Assembly: GCA_014946745.1 (NCBI GenBank)
Contig: JADCRD010000001.1
Location: forward strand, 2,354,427-2,418,426
Direction of reading: 5' to 3'
DNA from: Lysobacterales bacterium
GTDB taxonomy: Bacteria > Pseudomonadota > Gammaproteobacteria > Xanthomonadales > Xanthomonadaceae
DNA length: 64,000 bases
Every line of letters begins with the position of its first letter. Positions within the stretch are counted from its first letter, which is position 1. The notes under the pieces were generated by a model. It saw only the letters and a program-made list of their open reading frames with translations, did no database searches and was not told the origin of the DNA. Both the position numbers and the translations under genes were made by a program. Shown here one piece after another: positions 26,995 through 35,764 of the stretch.

Positions 26995-27500
26995 CGGGGC
27001 TGAGGCCGAAAAGCGCCCAGCGTCTCGACCTGATAGCAGCCCGACATCAGACCAACCGCATCAGACTCACCGGTCCTTCGCCAAGCCATGCTGTTGGATG
27101 AGACGCCCACAGGCGTCTGCCCAACCACAATCACGCTGACCGAACCATCGATGTCCAGCAGATAGAACTGGGACTCACCCGGCACAGCCGAGAACTCGAT
27201 GGGATCGGGCGTCTGCGAGAACGACGGTGAAGCCTCTGCAGAAAGTCGGTAGCCGCCGGGCGGCAGATACGCATAGGTGAAAGAACAATTGGGAAGAGTC
27301 GCCAGCTGGCTGTCATTGAGGCTGACGTGCATCTTGACCCCGCCACCCGTGAAGTTCTTGGCTCGGTAGAAGTAGACAAGAGCGGATGCTTGCTCAGGCG
27401 CCGCGAGGCCGGCGAACGGGGGATTTCCCTTGGGGATCGTCGAACAACCAGCAAGCACGAGCGCCAGAACGACGGCAGAAGAACATCGGTACAGCATCAT
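26991..27500 (-). CDS. DUF2846 lipoprotein
   Basis: 169-residue predicted lipoprotein: [20 protein letters not shown] with lipidated Cys19. The mature part reads [40 protein letters not shown] and [15 protein letters not shown], the beta-sandwich pattern of DUF2846 (R/K-x-x-x-GGG, LxNGxYxxxxLxPGxYxxxxx) whose function is unknown. The start is ATG 27500, directly after a GGGAGGG ribosome-binding site; the frame open upstream has no signal sequence. Translationally coupled to the DUF6090-like gene, suggesting an envelope complex. Confidence 0.78.
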   Translation of the reverse strand: MMLYRCSSAVVLALVLAGCSTIPKGNPPFAGLAAPEQASALVYFYRAKNFTGGGVKMHVSLNDSQLATLPNCSFTYAYLPPGGYRLSAEASPSFSQTPDPIEFSAVPGESQFYLLDIDGSVSVIVVGQTPVGVSSNSMAWRRTGESDAVGLMSGCYQVETLGAFRPQPR

Positions 27501-27700
27501 CCCTCCCGAGAAAAAACTGCGCGGGTGCCGCACGGCAGCGAACAGGCGGCGCAGCATAATCAACCGCACCCTCGCGCATTGACCTGCGAAAGACGCTTCG
27601 CAGCTCGATCGGATCCGGCCTGTGAGGTGCCAGCGCTGAGGTACCGGAGAATCAGGCAGGTTCGCTTGGCTCTCACTCTGGCTCCCCGAACTCCAAAACG

Positions 27701-28258
27701 TCACGGAACGGCGCCCAAGGGAAGCGCGTCAAAGGATTTCTCGAGACCCAGCTCCTTGCCCGCAACATGGTCACGCACTTTCGCCTGCACCCGGTAACGC
27801 CCCACCTGCTCGTGCGACTCCACAGCAATCTTCAAGTATCCGACGCTGAGTTCAAGCAGCCCGGAGACAGGCGCTGGCTTCGCAACCCAGACCTCCATGG
27901 GCGGCGTCTGAGTGTAGACAGTCCCGTCTGGCGCGAGCACGCGGAAGCGCACATCCACCTGGCAGTTGCCCGAAGGGTCAACGGCACAGCCGCCGAAAAC
28001 CACGAAGAAGCTGATGGGTGAGTTCACTAGTACGCGGTCAGCTTCCCTGATCTCCACGACCTCGGCCGGCAACGACCAGGCCTCGTAGAGCTCGCGATCA
28101 TCGGGGACTTGCACGAGCCAAGCGCTGAAATCGCCTTCGGATTTGCGGAAAGCGGATTCGGGCAACACCCCGCCTTTCCTGTCGATCCATTCGGCTTGTG
28201 CCTCAGGCGCGAGGGCGAAGCCAACCAACAACGCACACAGTGAACAGATGCGATTCAT
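27701..28258 (-). CDS. Secreted protein, unknown function
   Basis: 185-residue protein with a signal peptide ([22 protein letters not shown]). The mature domain has alternating beta segments, including [14 protein letters not shown]-like and [19 protein letters not shown], and [19 protein letters not shown] near the end, suggesting an immunoglobulin- or transthyretin-like sandwich. Two cysteines ([12 protein letters not shown]) may form a disulfide. It lies 200 bases upstream of the DUF2846 lipoprotein gene on the same strand and may be co-expressed. No family name can be given. Confidence 0.65.
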   Translation of the reverse strand: MNRICSLCALLVGFALAPEAQAEWIDRKGGVLPESAFRKSEGDFSAWLVQVPDDRELYEAWSLPAEVVEIREADRVLVNSPISFFVVFGGCAVDPSGNCQVDVRFRVLAPDGTVYTQTPPMEVWVAKPAPVSGLLELSVGYLKIAVESHEQVGRYRVQAKVRDHVAGKELGLEKSFDALPLGAVP

Positions 28259-28445
28259 ATTGACTCCATCGACGGCTACGGTCGGGTGGGCCTGGGTCGC
28301 GCTCTAGCTGAAGAGGCGACCCGTGCGGTGCATGGACGCCACCCCAGGGCTCGACGTCAACGCTGCTCACATGCACTCATCTGAATCTCAAGTCGCTCTT
28401 GCGCTCTGGAGGTTGGCCTGCGCTTCGATGGCAGCACTGGCTTCA

Positions 28446-28467
28446 CAGCACCCGTCAACGGGTGCTG
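28446..28467. terminator. Hairpin downstream of proS
   Basis: The arms CAGCACCCG and CGGGTGCTG pair perfectly around TCAA, 20 bases beyond the proS stop codon on the minus strand. No T tract is present; it may also close the region between proS and the secreted protein gene upstream of 28258. The rest of 28259-28486 is empty. Confidence 0.5.
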
Positions 28468-28486
28468 CGTGGGCAATCACCCAGCC

Positions 28487-30193
28487 TCACTCCCCCACGC
28501 CCAACCGCTCCATCAACCCCGCCTCATCCAGGTTCTCGCTCTCGCTCGCCCGCCGTGCGCGGTACTCGTAGGTGCCGGCGGCCAGGCCGCGCTCGGAGAC
28601 GACTACGCGGTGCGGGATGCCGATCAGTTCAATGTCGGAGAACATCACGCCGGGGCGCAGGCCGCGGTCGTCGAGGACGGCTTCGATGTCTTCGGCGAGC
28701 AGCTTGAGATAGAGCGCTTCCGCGGCCTCGGCGACCTTGGGGTCGTTTTTGGGGTTGATGATGCAGACGGCGACCTGGAAGGGGGCCATCGGCTCGGGCC
28801 AGACGATGCCGTTGGCGTCGAAGTTCTGTTCGATGGCGGCGGCGACGATGCGGCTGACGCCGATGCCGTAGCAGCCCATGTACATCACGCGGGACTTGCC
28901 GTTCTCATCTAGCACGGTGGCGTGCATGGCTTCGGCGTACTTCTGGCCCAGCTGGAACACGTGGCCCACTTCGATGCCGCGGGCCAGCTTGAGCGGGCCG
29001 CTGCCGTCGGGGGCAATGTCGCCTTCGAGCACGGTGCGCACGTCGGCGATGGTCTCGGGTTCCGGCAGGTCGCGGCCGAAGTTGACGCCACGGAAGTGGT
29101 AGCCGTTTTCGTTGGCGCCGCAGACGAAGTCGGCCATCACTGCGACTTCGCGGTCGACCACCAGCTGGAAGGGCTTGGGCGCGCCGATCGGGCCGAGGAA
29201 GCCGGGCTCGGCACCCAGGGTGGCCTTGATCTCGGCCTCGGTGGCCAGGCGGTAGTCGGTGAGGCCCGGCACCTTGCTGAGCTTGATCTCGTTGACGCTG
29301 TGGTCGCCGCGCACCAGCACCAGCACGAAGCCCTGCTCGCCGATCACGGCGACGGATTTGACGGTGCGACTCAGCGGCAGGCCCAGCAGGGCAGCGACGT
29401 CTTCGCAGGTCTTCTGGGTCGGCGTGCTGACCTTCTCGAAGGCCTCGGCGGCCGCGGGACGTGGGCCGGCCGGTGCCTGCGACTCGGCCTTCTCGACGTT
29501 GGCGGCGTAGTCGCTGTTCTCGGAGTAGGCGAGCAGGTCTTCGCCGGACTCGGCCAGCACGTGGAACTCCTGCGAGGCGTTGCCGCCGATCGCACCGGAG
29601 TCGGCCATCACCGCGCGGAACTTCAGGCCCAGGCGGGTGAAGATGCGCTCGTAGGCGGCGAACATGTTCCAGTACTCGCGCTCCAGGCACTCGGGCGTCA
29701 GATGGAAGGAGTAGGCGTCCTTCATCAGGAACTCGCGGGCGCGCATCACGCCGAAGCGCGGGCGGATCTCGTCGCGGAACTTGGTCTGGATCTGGTAGTA
29801 GTTGCGCGGCAGCTGCTTGTAGCTCGACAGCTCGCTGCGCGCGTAGTCGGTGATGACTTCTTCGTGGGTCGGGCCGTAGCAGTACTCGGCCTCCTTGCGG
29901 TCCTTGATCTTCAGCAGCTGGCCGCCGAATTTCTGCCAGCGACCGGTCTCTTCCCACAGCTCGCGCGGCTGGATCGAGGGCATCAGCACCTCGACCGCGC
30001 CAGCGCGGTTCATCTCTTCGCGCACCACGCCTTCGACCTTGCGCAGCACGCGCAGGCCGATCGGGGTCCAGGTGTAGAGGCCGACGCCCAGCTTGCGCAC
30101 CATGCCGGCGCGCAGCATCAGCTGATGGCTGACGATCTCGGCGTCGGCCGGGGTTTCCTTGGTGGTGGTGATGGGGAACTGCGACAGACGCAT
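28487..30193 (-). CDS. proS: Prolyl-tRNA synthetase
   Basis: Class II aminoacyl-tRNA synthetase that charges tRNA-Pro in the cytoplasm (568 residues, the usual bacterial length). It begins [20 protein letters not shown], the standard N-terminus. Motif 1 and 2 regions are present ([20 protein letters not shown]), motif 3 is [13 protein letters not shown], and the insertion between about 230 and 390 is the YbaK-like editing domain ([28 protein letters not shown]) that removes mis-charged alanine. The C-terminal anticodon-binding domain spans about 475-568. The start is ATG 30193. It is a single-gene unit; the region upstream contains the tandem repeat and stem-loop listed below. Confidence 0.97.
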   Translation of the reverse strand: MRLSQFPITTTKETPADAEIVSHQLMLRAGMVRKLGVGLYTWTPIGLRVLRKVEGVVREEMNRAGAVEVLMPSIQPRELWEETGRWQKFGGQLLKIKDRKEAEYCYGPTHEEVITDYARSELSSYKQLPRNYYQIQTKFRDEIRPRFGVMRAREFLMKDAYSFHLTPECLEREYWNMFAAYERIFTRLGLKFRAVMADSGAIGGNASQEFHVLAESGEDLLAYSENSDYAANVEKAESQAPAGPRPAAAEAFEKVSTPTQKTCEDVAALLGLPLSRTVKSVAVIGEQGFVLVLVRGDHSVNEIKLSKVPGLTDYRLATEAEIKATLGAEPGFLGPIGAPKPFQLVVDREVAVMADFVCGANENGYHFRGVNFGRDLPEPETIADVRTVLEGDIAPDGSGPLKLARGIEVGHVFQLGQKYAEAMHATVLDENGKSRVMYMGCYGIGVSRIVAAAIEQNFDANGIVWPEPMAPFQVAVCIINPKNDPKVAEAAEALYLKLLAEDIEAVLDDRGLRPGVMFSDIELIGIPHRVVVSERGLAAGTYEYRARRASESENLDEAGLMERLGVGE

Positions 30194-30340
30194 GGAGGAA
30201 TCCGGCTGGGGTGCAAGGGCCGCCGATTGTAGCGGGCACGGGCCGGGGCGCCAGAGTCGGCGGGTTCTGAACACGCGGAGGGCAGGCGACGGTTACGCCA
30301 AGCGCAGCGCGTGCCAAGGTCGCGGGTGGCGCGAGCGCTG

Positions 30341-30432
30341 GGGTTGCGAGCGTCGGGGGTTGCGAGCGTCGGGGGTTGCGAGCGTCGGGGGTTGCGAGTT
30401 CCGGGGTTGTGAGCTCCGGGGTTGTGAGTGCC
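30341..30432. repeat. Six-copy tandem minisatellite
   Basis: Three 16-base copies of GGGTTGCGAGCGTCGG are followed by three 14-15-base variants (GGGTTGCGAGTTCCG, GGGTTGTGAGCTCCG and a last partial copy). It lies in the 435-base region between proS and the haemoglobin gene, a length-variable locus candidate. Spurious frames read through it as repeats of NPG/NPRRSQ, which are not genes. Confidence 0.85.
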
Positions 30433-30499
30433 ACTGGTGCGAGTGTCGATGCCCCGATGGTGGGACGCGCCTTCGGCTTGTCCCAACCGACTCGCTGGT

Positions 30500-30559
30500 C
30501 TCCCCTCCCCCCGCGTGGGGGAGGGGTCGGGGGAGAGGGGGAGACACCTCGCCGCAAGC
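30500..30559. repeat. Shared stem-loop repeat, copy A
   Basis: A C-rich arm (CCCCTCCCCC) meets GGGGGAGGGG, followed by TCGGGGGAGAGGGGGAGACAC and GCCGCAAG. The downstream part is closely similar to 39719-39777 in the mla operon, so this is one family of intergenic stem-loops. Confidence 0.7.
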
Positions 30560-30628
30560 GCGTCCCTTTCTCAAGCTGCCTGCCCTTTTGCCGGTAATCG
30601 AGACGGCGGAAATGGACGCGCCGCAGGC

Positions 30629-31084
30629 TCAGCGCGTCACCACCTCGCGCTGCATCGGCGCCAGCTTGGCGAGCAGCTTGTTCTGGGCCGAGAACGGCAC
30701 GCCTTTCGCCTGCATCGCGTCCTGCAGGATCTCGACGAGCGCGTTGAACTCGTCGCGGCGGATGTCCAGGCCCTGGTGCGATTCGGCCATGCTGCGCCCG
30801 CTGTAGACGCAGTCGCCGCCGAGGATCACGCAGAACTGTTCGACCAGCTGGCGCTTGACGCGCGCCTGGTCGGAGAACTCGAAGAACTCGCGGGTGCGCT
30901 CATCGGCCAGCAGGCGCTGCATGAAGTCGTCCATCAGCGCACTCAAGCCCTCGACACCGCCGAACTCGGCGAGCACGGGGCGCAGTTCCGGGTGGGCGGG
31001 CGCGGGGTTCATGGGCTCGGCGGCGACCGGGCCGGCAAGGACGAGGGCGGCGGCCAGCAGGGCGCCACGCAGGGAAGGGGTCAT
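30629..31084 (-). CDS. Exported group 1 truncated haemoglobin
   Basis: 151-residue truncated globin (TrHb1) with a signal peptide (MTPSLRGALLAAALVLAGPVAAEP), so the haem protein is predicted to be periplasmic or extracellular, unlike most cytosolic members. The globin region reads GGVEGLSALMDDFMQRLLAD, then QLVEQFCVILGGDCVYSGR, then AESHQGLDIRRDEFNALVEI, in which His of SHQGL is the proximal haem ligand. It would bind O2 or NO or transfer electrons. It is on the same strand and 43 bases downstream of the DUF3034 barrel gene, and most likely shares its message. Confidence 0.85.
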   Translation of the reverse strand: MTPSLRGALLAAALVLAGPVAAEPMNPAPAHPELRPVLAEFGGVEGLSALMDDFMQRLLADERTREFFEFSDQARVKRQLVEQFCVILGGDCVYSGRSMAESHQGLDIRRDEFNALVEILQDAMQAKGVPFSAQNKLLAKLAPMQREVVTR

Positions 31085-31127
31085 GGGGTGTCTCCGGAAG
31101 TCGGTTGTTGGGTCGCGTGCGCGGCGA

Positions 31128-32033
31128 TCAGAAGCCGAGCTGCAGGCTGAGATACCAGCCGCGCTGGTCGTCCTCGATCACGATGTTGCCGAGGTCGACA
31201 TAGGCGAAGGTCAGCGCGGCGTGCTTGTTGGGCGCCCAGGCCAGGAACACGTCCCAGGCGTGGTCTTCGCGGGCGATGCCGAGGTTGTCGGGCTTGCTGC
31301 GGAACTCCGCGCCCAGCGCCAGGTTCGGGCTGAGCAAGCGGGCCACGCTGCCTTCGAGCTCCAGGCTGCGGCGGTCGCGCGTGTCGCCGCCGAATCCGAG
31401 GATGCCGAACTGGTTGGCGCGGGTGTAGCGCAGCGTGCCGTTCACCAGCAGGCTGCTGTCGAGGTAGAGCTTGGTGGCGGCGAGATACAGATCGACATCG
31501 TCGCGCCGCTGCGCACCGACGAAGGCCAGCACATCGGGCTGATCGTTGCGTTTGTACTGCGCGCCCAGCGCCAGCTGCGGCAGCCAGCGGTCCTGCTCGT
31601 AGACGGCGTCACCGGCGAGCTTGACCTTTACGCCGATGGTGTCCTGGGTGAAGGTGAAGCCGCGGCCCAAGCCCAGCGCCGCGCCGACGTTCTCGGTGTC
31701 GAAGCGCTGGCGCGAGACGCTGAACTCGACGCGGTCGTACAGGCCGACCAGGGCACCGTAGCTGTCGAGCGTGTAGTCATCGAGACCGACGCGCGTGTAG
31801 TAGGCATTGGCGCCGATCTGGTCGCGGGTGCCGTAGCCGCCGATCAGGGCCCAGGGCGACAGGCCGCCGCCGCCCGCGCCTTCGACCTGGGTGACGCCGC
31901 CGGTGAGCAGCAGCTTGCCGCCAAAACCTCGGGCATCACCGGATTGGCTTTGCGCACTGACAGGCGCGGTGAGGAACAGCCCGGCGGCAAGGGCCAAACC
32001 CATGGCTGTGCGGGCGAGTGAGAGAGGGGGCAT
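31128..32033 (-). CDS. DUF3034 outer-membrane beta-barrel
   Basis: 301-residue protein with a signal peptide (MPPLSLARTAMGLALAAGLF and AQS cleavage) and alternating amphipathic beta strands ending in the aromatic residue F (YLSLQLGF), the outer-membrane barrel signature. The N-terminal GFGGKLLLTGGVTQVEGAGG is the hallmark of DUF3034, whose function is unknown. Coupling to a secreted truncated haemoglobin 43 bases downstream suggests a pore or receptor linked to haem or gas handling; this is inference. Start ATG 32033. Confidence 0.85.
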   Translation of the reverse strand: MPPLSLARTAMGLALAAGLFLTAPVSAQSQSGDARGFGGKLLLTGGVTQVEGAGGGGLSPWALIGGYGTRDQIGANAYYTRVGLDDYTLDSYGALVGLYDRVEFSVSRQRFDTENVGAALGLGRGFTFTQDTIGVKVKLAGDAVYEQDRWLPQLALGAQYKRNDQPDVLAFVGAQRRDDVDLYLAATKLYLDSSLLVNGTLRYTRANQFGILGFGGDTRDRRSLELEGSVARLLSPNLALGAEFRSKPDNLGIAREDHAWDVFLAWAPNKHAALTFAYVDLGNIVIEDDQRGWYLSLQLGF

Positions 32034-32384
32034 GCGGGCTCCTGTGCGTGTCAGAACGAGGGCCGGGGGCGCCCGGCTCTCTGCGACTTACGCGGGCGAG
32101 CGCACGGTTGGATGCAGCGGAATCGAACGAAGTTGTCGAGATCGCGTGCAGACACCGACGCGGAGGCGGCGGGTACCGGCGTTCGCGGCACACAGACATC
32201 AGCGCGCCGCAGCCAGGCAGAAGGCATCTGCGCGGCCGCGCATCGCGGCAGTTCCGCTCGCGGATCGCGCGTGCAGACGCTTCACCCCAGGCGAATCGAA
32301 ATCGCCGCTCCGCTGCAGTCGCGCAGGCCCCTGTGCGGCGGACCTGCGGCTCCGGATCCCCGCGGGGGCGTGCTCCGCTCCGCT
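32034..32384. other. Intergenic region, no gene seen
   Basis: 351 bases upstream of the DUF3034 barrel gene and downstream of the PF03640-like gene, both minus strand. It should contain the promoter for the barrel-haemoglobin pair; no confident promoter, hairpin with T tract or small gene was recognised. Confidence 0.5.
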
Positions 32385-32924
32385 TTACGGATACCGGTAC
32401 TCGTCGCTGGGCTCAGGTGCGGGCGCCGGTGCAGGCGCAGCGGCAGTAACGGGCTCCGGCACGATGTGCCAGACGCCGCTGACGTTGTCGCCGGTGACAT
32501 CGCCTGCGCGCTTGTCGGAGGGCCAGTAGTACAGCGGCTTTCCGCGGAAAGCCCACTGCCGGGAGCCGTCCATGCGTTCCAGAATGCTGAATTCGCCATC
32601 ATCGACAGCATCGAGATCGGCCAGCAGCGGCGGCCACAGCTTTTCGCAGGCGCGGTAGCAGGTGCTCACGCCCGGGCGATCGCGATCGAAGGTGTAAAGC
32701 GTCATGCCGCGGCGATCGACCAGGTAGCCGCGCACGAACACGGCCGGTGCGCTGGAGATCTCGGTGTCGAGCGCGGCCAGCACAGCGGCATGCTCTTCGT
32801 CGCTTGCGGGAGGACGGGTCGACTCGAACATGCTGCTGCTGGCGGCCGGCTTGTCGGGCGCCTGCTGGGCGGCAGCGACGCTGGTCAGGGCCAGCAGGGA
32901 GAGGGCGAGAAGGCGGGCATTCAT
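32385..32924 (-). CDS. PF03640-type secreted repeat protein
   Basis: 179-residue protein with a signal peptide (MNARLLALSLLALTSVAAAQ). It contains YLVDRRGMTLYTFDRDRPGV, STCYRACEKLWPPLLA and FRGKPLYYWPSDKRAGDV, the characteristic features of PF03640 (COG4315), a predicted beta-propeller-like lipoprotein family with G-x-TLYxFxxD and CAxxWPP. Function unknown; family members are envelope proteins. It ends in a Pro-Ala-rich tail. The start ATG 32924 was chosen over the open upstream frame because the signal peptide begins there. Downstream is the ECF sigma/cupin unit on the same strand. Confidence 0.8.
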   Translation of the reverse strand: MNARLLALSLLALTSVAAAQQAPDKPAASSSMFESTRPPASDEEHAAVLAALDTEISSAPAVFVRGYLVDRRGMTLYTFDRDRPGVSTCYRACEKLWPPLLADLDAVDDGEFSILERMDGSRQWAFRGKPLYYWPSDKRAGDVTGDNVSGVWHIVPEPVTAAAPAPAPAPEPSDEYRYP

Positions 32925-32960
32925 GGCTGGGCTCGTGGTCGGGTGGGAAGTCGGGAGCTG

Positions 32961-33041
32961 CGGCAACACGGATCACGTTCGTCACTGCGCTGTATCGGTA
33001 CCCGCGCCCTCCGTGGCGCGCGGCAACGCTTCAGCGTTGCC
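32961..33041 (+). repeat. Dispersed palindromic repeat, copy 3
   Basis: GCAACACGGATCA is followed by CCCGCGCCCTCCGTGGCGCG and the directly adjoining arms GGCAACGCT and AGCGTTGCC. It is the same order of boxes as at 19329-19412 and 61541-61620. This copy has lost the loop, so the second palindrome is nearly continuous. It sits between the PF03640 gene and the cupin gene. Confidence 0.7.
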
Positions 33042-33058
33042 GCAGTCGTGTTCTGACG

Positions 33059-33529
33059 CTACAGCCGCAGCCGTCGCAGCAGCCAGCGCAGCGCCCGGCC
33101 AAAGCGCGGTACGGGCTCGCCGCGGATCAGCAGCAGGGCGCCCTCGGGCGAATCGAAGGGCTGATGGCGGGAGCCGGCGTCGGCGACCAGGAAGTCGCCC
33201 GCCGGATGACGCTGGCCGGCATGCAGGATCGAACCTTCGAGCACCAGACATTCCTCGCGGGCGCTGTGCGTGTGGCGCGGGATGCGCGCGCCCGGCGCCA
33301 GTCGCCACAGCGTGATCTGCTGGCGGGTCTGCGGATCGAAGCGCAGGGTCTGCACTTCAACGCCCTCGAAGGTCGGCACCCAGGGCGCGGGCGCACGCTG
33401 GGGCTCGGCCTCGGCATCGACGCGCGACAGCAGACGCTGGCGCAGGCGCTGCTGGGCGCGCTCGCTCAGGGGCGCGGCATCGGCGGCCTCAGGCGGGCGC
33501 AGCGGGTCCTCTTGCCTGCGCTCAGTCAT
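33059..33529 (-). CDS. Cupin-domain protein, putative anti-sigma partner
   Basis: 156-residue protein with a helical N-terminus (residues 1-45) and a cupin domain at about 60-145: TLRFDPQTRQQITLWRLAPG, PRHTHSAREECLVLEG and GDFLVADAGSRHQPFD, the ChrR-type cupin that binds metal through His and Glu. Unlike ChrR, there is no N-terminal zinc-binding HxxxCxxC motif of the anti-sigma domain, so control of the sigma factor may use another mode or a divergent helix. It overlaps the ECF sigma gene by 8 bases, start ATG 33529. The C-terminal RWLLRRLRL is basic. Confidence 0.8.
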   Translation of the reverse strand: MTERRQEDPLRPPEAADAAPLSERAQQRLRQRLLSRVDAEAEPQRAPAPWVPTFEGVEVQTLRFDPQTRQQITLWRLAPGARIPRHTHSAREECLVLEGSILHAGQRHPAGDFLVADAGSRHQPFDSPEGALLLIRGEPVPRFGRALRWLLRRLRL

Positions 33530-34214
33530 TGGCCGGCCCTCGCCCGCCCAAGAGCTCGGCCAGGCGCGCCAAGGCACGGCGCAGATGGCTCTTCACCGTG
33601 CCCAGCGGCACGCCGGTGCGCTCGGCGATCTCGCCGTGGCTCAAGTCTTCGACGAAAGCCAGCGAGAGCATCTGCTGCTGCGCGGGCGAAAGCCGCGCGC
33701 GTGCGGCCGCCAGCGCCGTGTCGGCGTCGAGTCGGTCCTGCAGCAGGTCGGCGCTGTTTTCAGTCATTCCCTGCGCATACGCAGGCTCCTCGCCGTCTGG
33801 ATGCAGGGGCTCGGCGCGGCGATGCCGGCGCTCACGGCGGAGGCGATCAATGGCTCGGCTCCAGGCCATGCCGAGCAGCCAGGGCAGCACCTCACCGCGC
33901 TGCGGGTCGTAGGTTGGCGCACGGTCCCAGGCCTGGGCGAAGGTGTCGAGGGTCACCTCTTCGGCGTCCTCCGCCCGCTGCAGCACGCGCAGCGCCAGCG
34001 CGTGCACGCGCGCCGAGCAGCGGTCGAACAGCTCGGCCAGCGCCGCCTGTTCGCCCTGCGCCATGCGCAGCGCGAGGCCGATCAGGCGCAAGGCTTCAGC
34101 TTCGGTGTCTGCGTGCGTGGACGGGGCGATGGGCGTGATCCGCGGCGGGGTCGGCGAGGCCTCGACGGCCTGCAGGATCCGTTCCCGCGCGTAGGCGGAG
34201 CGAGAAACCGCCAA
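33522..34214 (-). CDS. ECF RNA polymerase sigma factor
   Basis: 230-residue group 4 sigma factor. Region 2 is at about 45-115 (LFDRCSARVHALALRVLQ, then DAEEVTLDTFAQAW, then LGMAWSRAIDRLRR) and region 4 at about 165-225 (QMLSLAFVEDLSHGEIAERT and GTVKSHLRRALARL, a helix-turn-helix). The first 40 residues are an extra N-terminal extension with no match. The downstream, overlapping cupin gene suggests ChrR-like regulation by oxidants or reactive species. The first ATG at 34214 was chosen; a shorter start cannot be excluded. Predicted target promoters were not identified. Confidence 0.9.
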   Translation of the reverse strand: MAVSRSAYARERILQAVEASPTPPRITPIAPSTHADTEAEALRLIGLALRMAQGEQAALAELFDRCSARVHALALRVLQRAEDAEEVTLDTFAQAWDRAPTYDPQRGEVLPWLLGMAWSRAIDRLRRERRHRRAEPLHPDGEEPAYAQGMTENSADLLQDRLDADTALAAARARLSPAQQQMLSLAFVEDLSHGEIAERTGVPLGTVKSHLRRALARLAELLGGRGPAND

Positions 34215-34321
34215 AGCGCGCCGAGCCGGCCCCTGCGGGCCTGGCTGCCGCCCGGCGCGAAGTGACCGGGCGGCACCGAGCCGTCGAGCACCGCAGGTCA
34301 GCAGGCGTGCGCCTGGGTCGA

Positions 34322-34822
34322 TCAGCCTTCGCCGTCGATCTCGGGCGCGCAGTGCTCGGTCTCGGCCGCTTCGTTCTCGGCGATCTGCTTCTGGCGCTCG
34401 TCCGTGGTCAAGGTGCGGGTGGTTTCGCCGTCGCGCAGGCTGACGTACTCGTTGGCGCGCAGCACCTGCAGGTTCTGCTGGGCGCGGGCGCAGGAGGCGG
34501 CGCGGCTCTGTCGGCGCGCTTCGGCGGCGGCCTCAACGGCGCGTTGACGGGCGATCTCGGCGCGCTCGTCCGGGCTGAGGTTGGGGTCGTCCACCGGGGC
34601 GGGCGGGGCCTCGGTGCTGGTGGCCGCCGGCGCCGGCGCCACGCTGGGTTCAGCGCGCAGGGCCACGCGCTCGGCCTGGGTGCCTTCGGGCGGACGCTCG
34701 CCGTACTGGGTCACGCCGTTGGCGTCCTTCCAGCGGTAGATCTCGGTGGCGGCGGCGTCGGTCGACAGGCCGACCAGGGCGACGCTCAAGAACAAGGCGG
34801 TGGTGCAGATCGACAGGCGCAT
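34322..34822 (-). CDS. DUF4124 secreted protein
   Basis: 166-residue protein with a signal peptide (MRLSICTTALFLSVALVG, cleavage near AAA). The small N-terminal domain reads TEIYRWKDANGVTQYGERPP, the DUF4124 consensus of unknown function that is common in gammaproteobacterial envelope proteins. The remainder is a Pro/Ala-rich linker and a charged coiled-coil-like helix with two cysteines (AASCARAQQNLQVLR and HCAPE) that could form a disulfide. It stands divergent from pssA, with 165 bases between the starts. Confidence 0.85.
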   Translation of the reverse strand: MRLSICTTALFLSVALVGLSTDAAATEIYRWKDANGVTQYGERPPEGTQAERVALRAEPSVAPAPAATSTEAPPAPVDDPNLSPDERAEIARQRAVEAAAEARRQSRAASCARAQQNLQVLRANEYVSLRDGETTRTLTTDERQKQIAENEAAETEHCAPEIDGEG

Positions 34823-34987
34823 GGCGCGGAATCCTCAGGCAGCGGGTGCGCACTTGGTAGCACCCGCCCTGTGCGCTGGCAAGGCACGGCGGCCTCAGCG
34901 GCAGCTCCGATGGCCTGAAGGGCTGCGCCGATGCAAGTACACTCTCGCCGGTTCGCACCCGCATCCGGGTGCCCTGCCGCCAGCCAC

Positions 34988-35764
34988 ATGACCGCTACCG
35001 ATTCCGGCCCAAGCGGCGAGACGCCCCGTCCGCCTCCCCGCCGCAGCATCTATCTGCTGCCCAATCTGTTCACCACCGGCGGCCTGTTCGCGGGCTTCTA
35101 CGCGATCATCGCGGCATCCAACGGCGACTTCACCAGCGCGGCCATCGCTGTGTTCGTCGCCGGCCTGCTCGATGGTCTCGACGGCCGCATCGCGCGCATG
35201 ACCAACACCCAGAGCGAGTTCGGCGTGCAGTACGACTCGCTGGCCGACCTGGTCAGCTTCGGCATGGCGCCGGCGCTGGTGATGTACCACTGGTCGCTGT
35301 CCAACCTGGTCTACCACGGCCCGGTCTGGGGCAAGGTCGGCTGGGCGGTGGCCTTTCTGTACGCGGCCTGTGCGGCGCTGCGGCTGGCGCGCTTCAACAC
35401 CCAGGTCGGCGTGGTCGACAAGCGCTACTTCATCGGTCTGGCCAGCCCGGCGGCGGCCGGCACGCTGATGGCTTTTGTCTGGACCGCGACCAAATTCGGC
35501 TACGGCGGCGCCGACCTCGAGTACGCAGCCCTCACCGTGACCGTCATCGCTGCGCTGCTGATGGTCAGCCGCATCCGCTACCACAGCGGCAAAGCCCTGC
35601 CCTTCGGCGAACGCGTGCCCTTCGTGGTGATCCTGGGGGCCGTCGGTCTGTTCGTGGCGCTGGCGGTGGCGCCGGACCGCGTGCTGCTGGCGGTGTTCTG
35701 GATCTACGCCGCCTCCGGCCCGCTGGGCTGGGCGATCGGTCGCCTGCGTCGACGCAGCGGATGA
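34988..35764 (+). CDS. pssA: CDP-diacylglycerol-serine O-phosphatidyltransferase
   Basis: Inner-membrane enzyme making phosphatidylserine from CDP-diacylglycerol and serine, the precursor of phosphatidylethanolamine (258 residues). The CDP-alcohol phosphotransferase motif is complete: DGLDGRIARMTNT continuing to FGVQYDSLAD, that is DGxxAR-x8-G-x3-D-x3-D. Around six to eight hydrophobic segments follow (TTGGLFAGFYAIIAASN, AIAVFVAGLL, VAFLYAACAAL, TVIAALLMVS, FVVILGAVGLFVALAV). ATG 34988 was preferred over upstream codons because a polar, Pro-rich N-terminus precedes the conserved region. Its stop overlaps the start of the GAF-PP2C-HATPase gene by 4 bases. Confidence 0.92.
   Translation: MTATDSGPSGETPRPPPRRSIYLLPNLFTTGGLFAGFYAIIAASNGDFTSAAIAVFVAGLLDGLDGRIARMTNTQSEFGVQYDSLADLVSFGMAPALVMYHWSLSNLVYHGPVWGKVGWAVAFLYAACAALRLARFNTQVGVVDKRYFIGLASPAAAGTLMAFVWTATKFGYGGADLEYAALTVTVIAALLMVSRIRYHSGKALPFGERVPFVVILGAVGLFVALAVAPDRVLLAVFWIYAASGPLGWAIGRLRRRSG

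Noticed and set aside
30293-30574. Frames reading through the minisatellite (NPG and NPRRSQ repeats)
   Set aside because: Encoded peptides follow the DNA repeat period and lack any domain.
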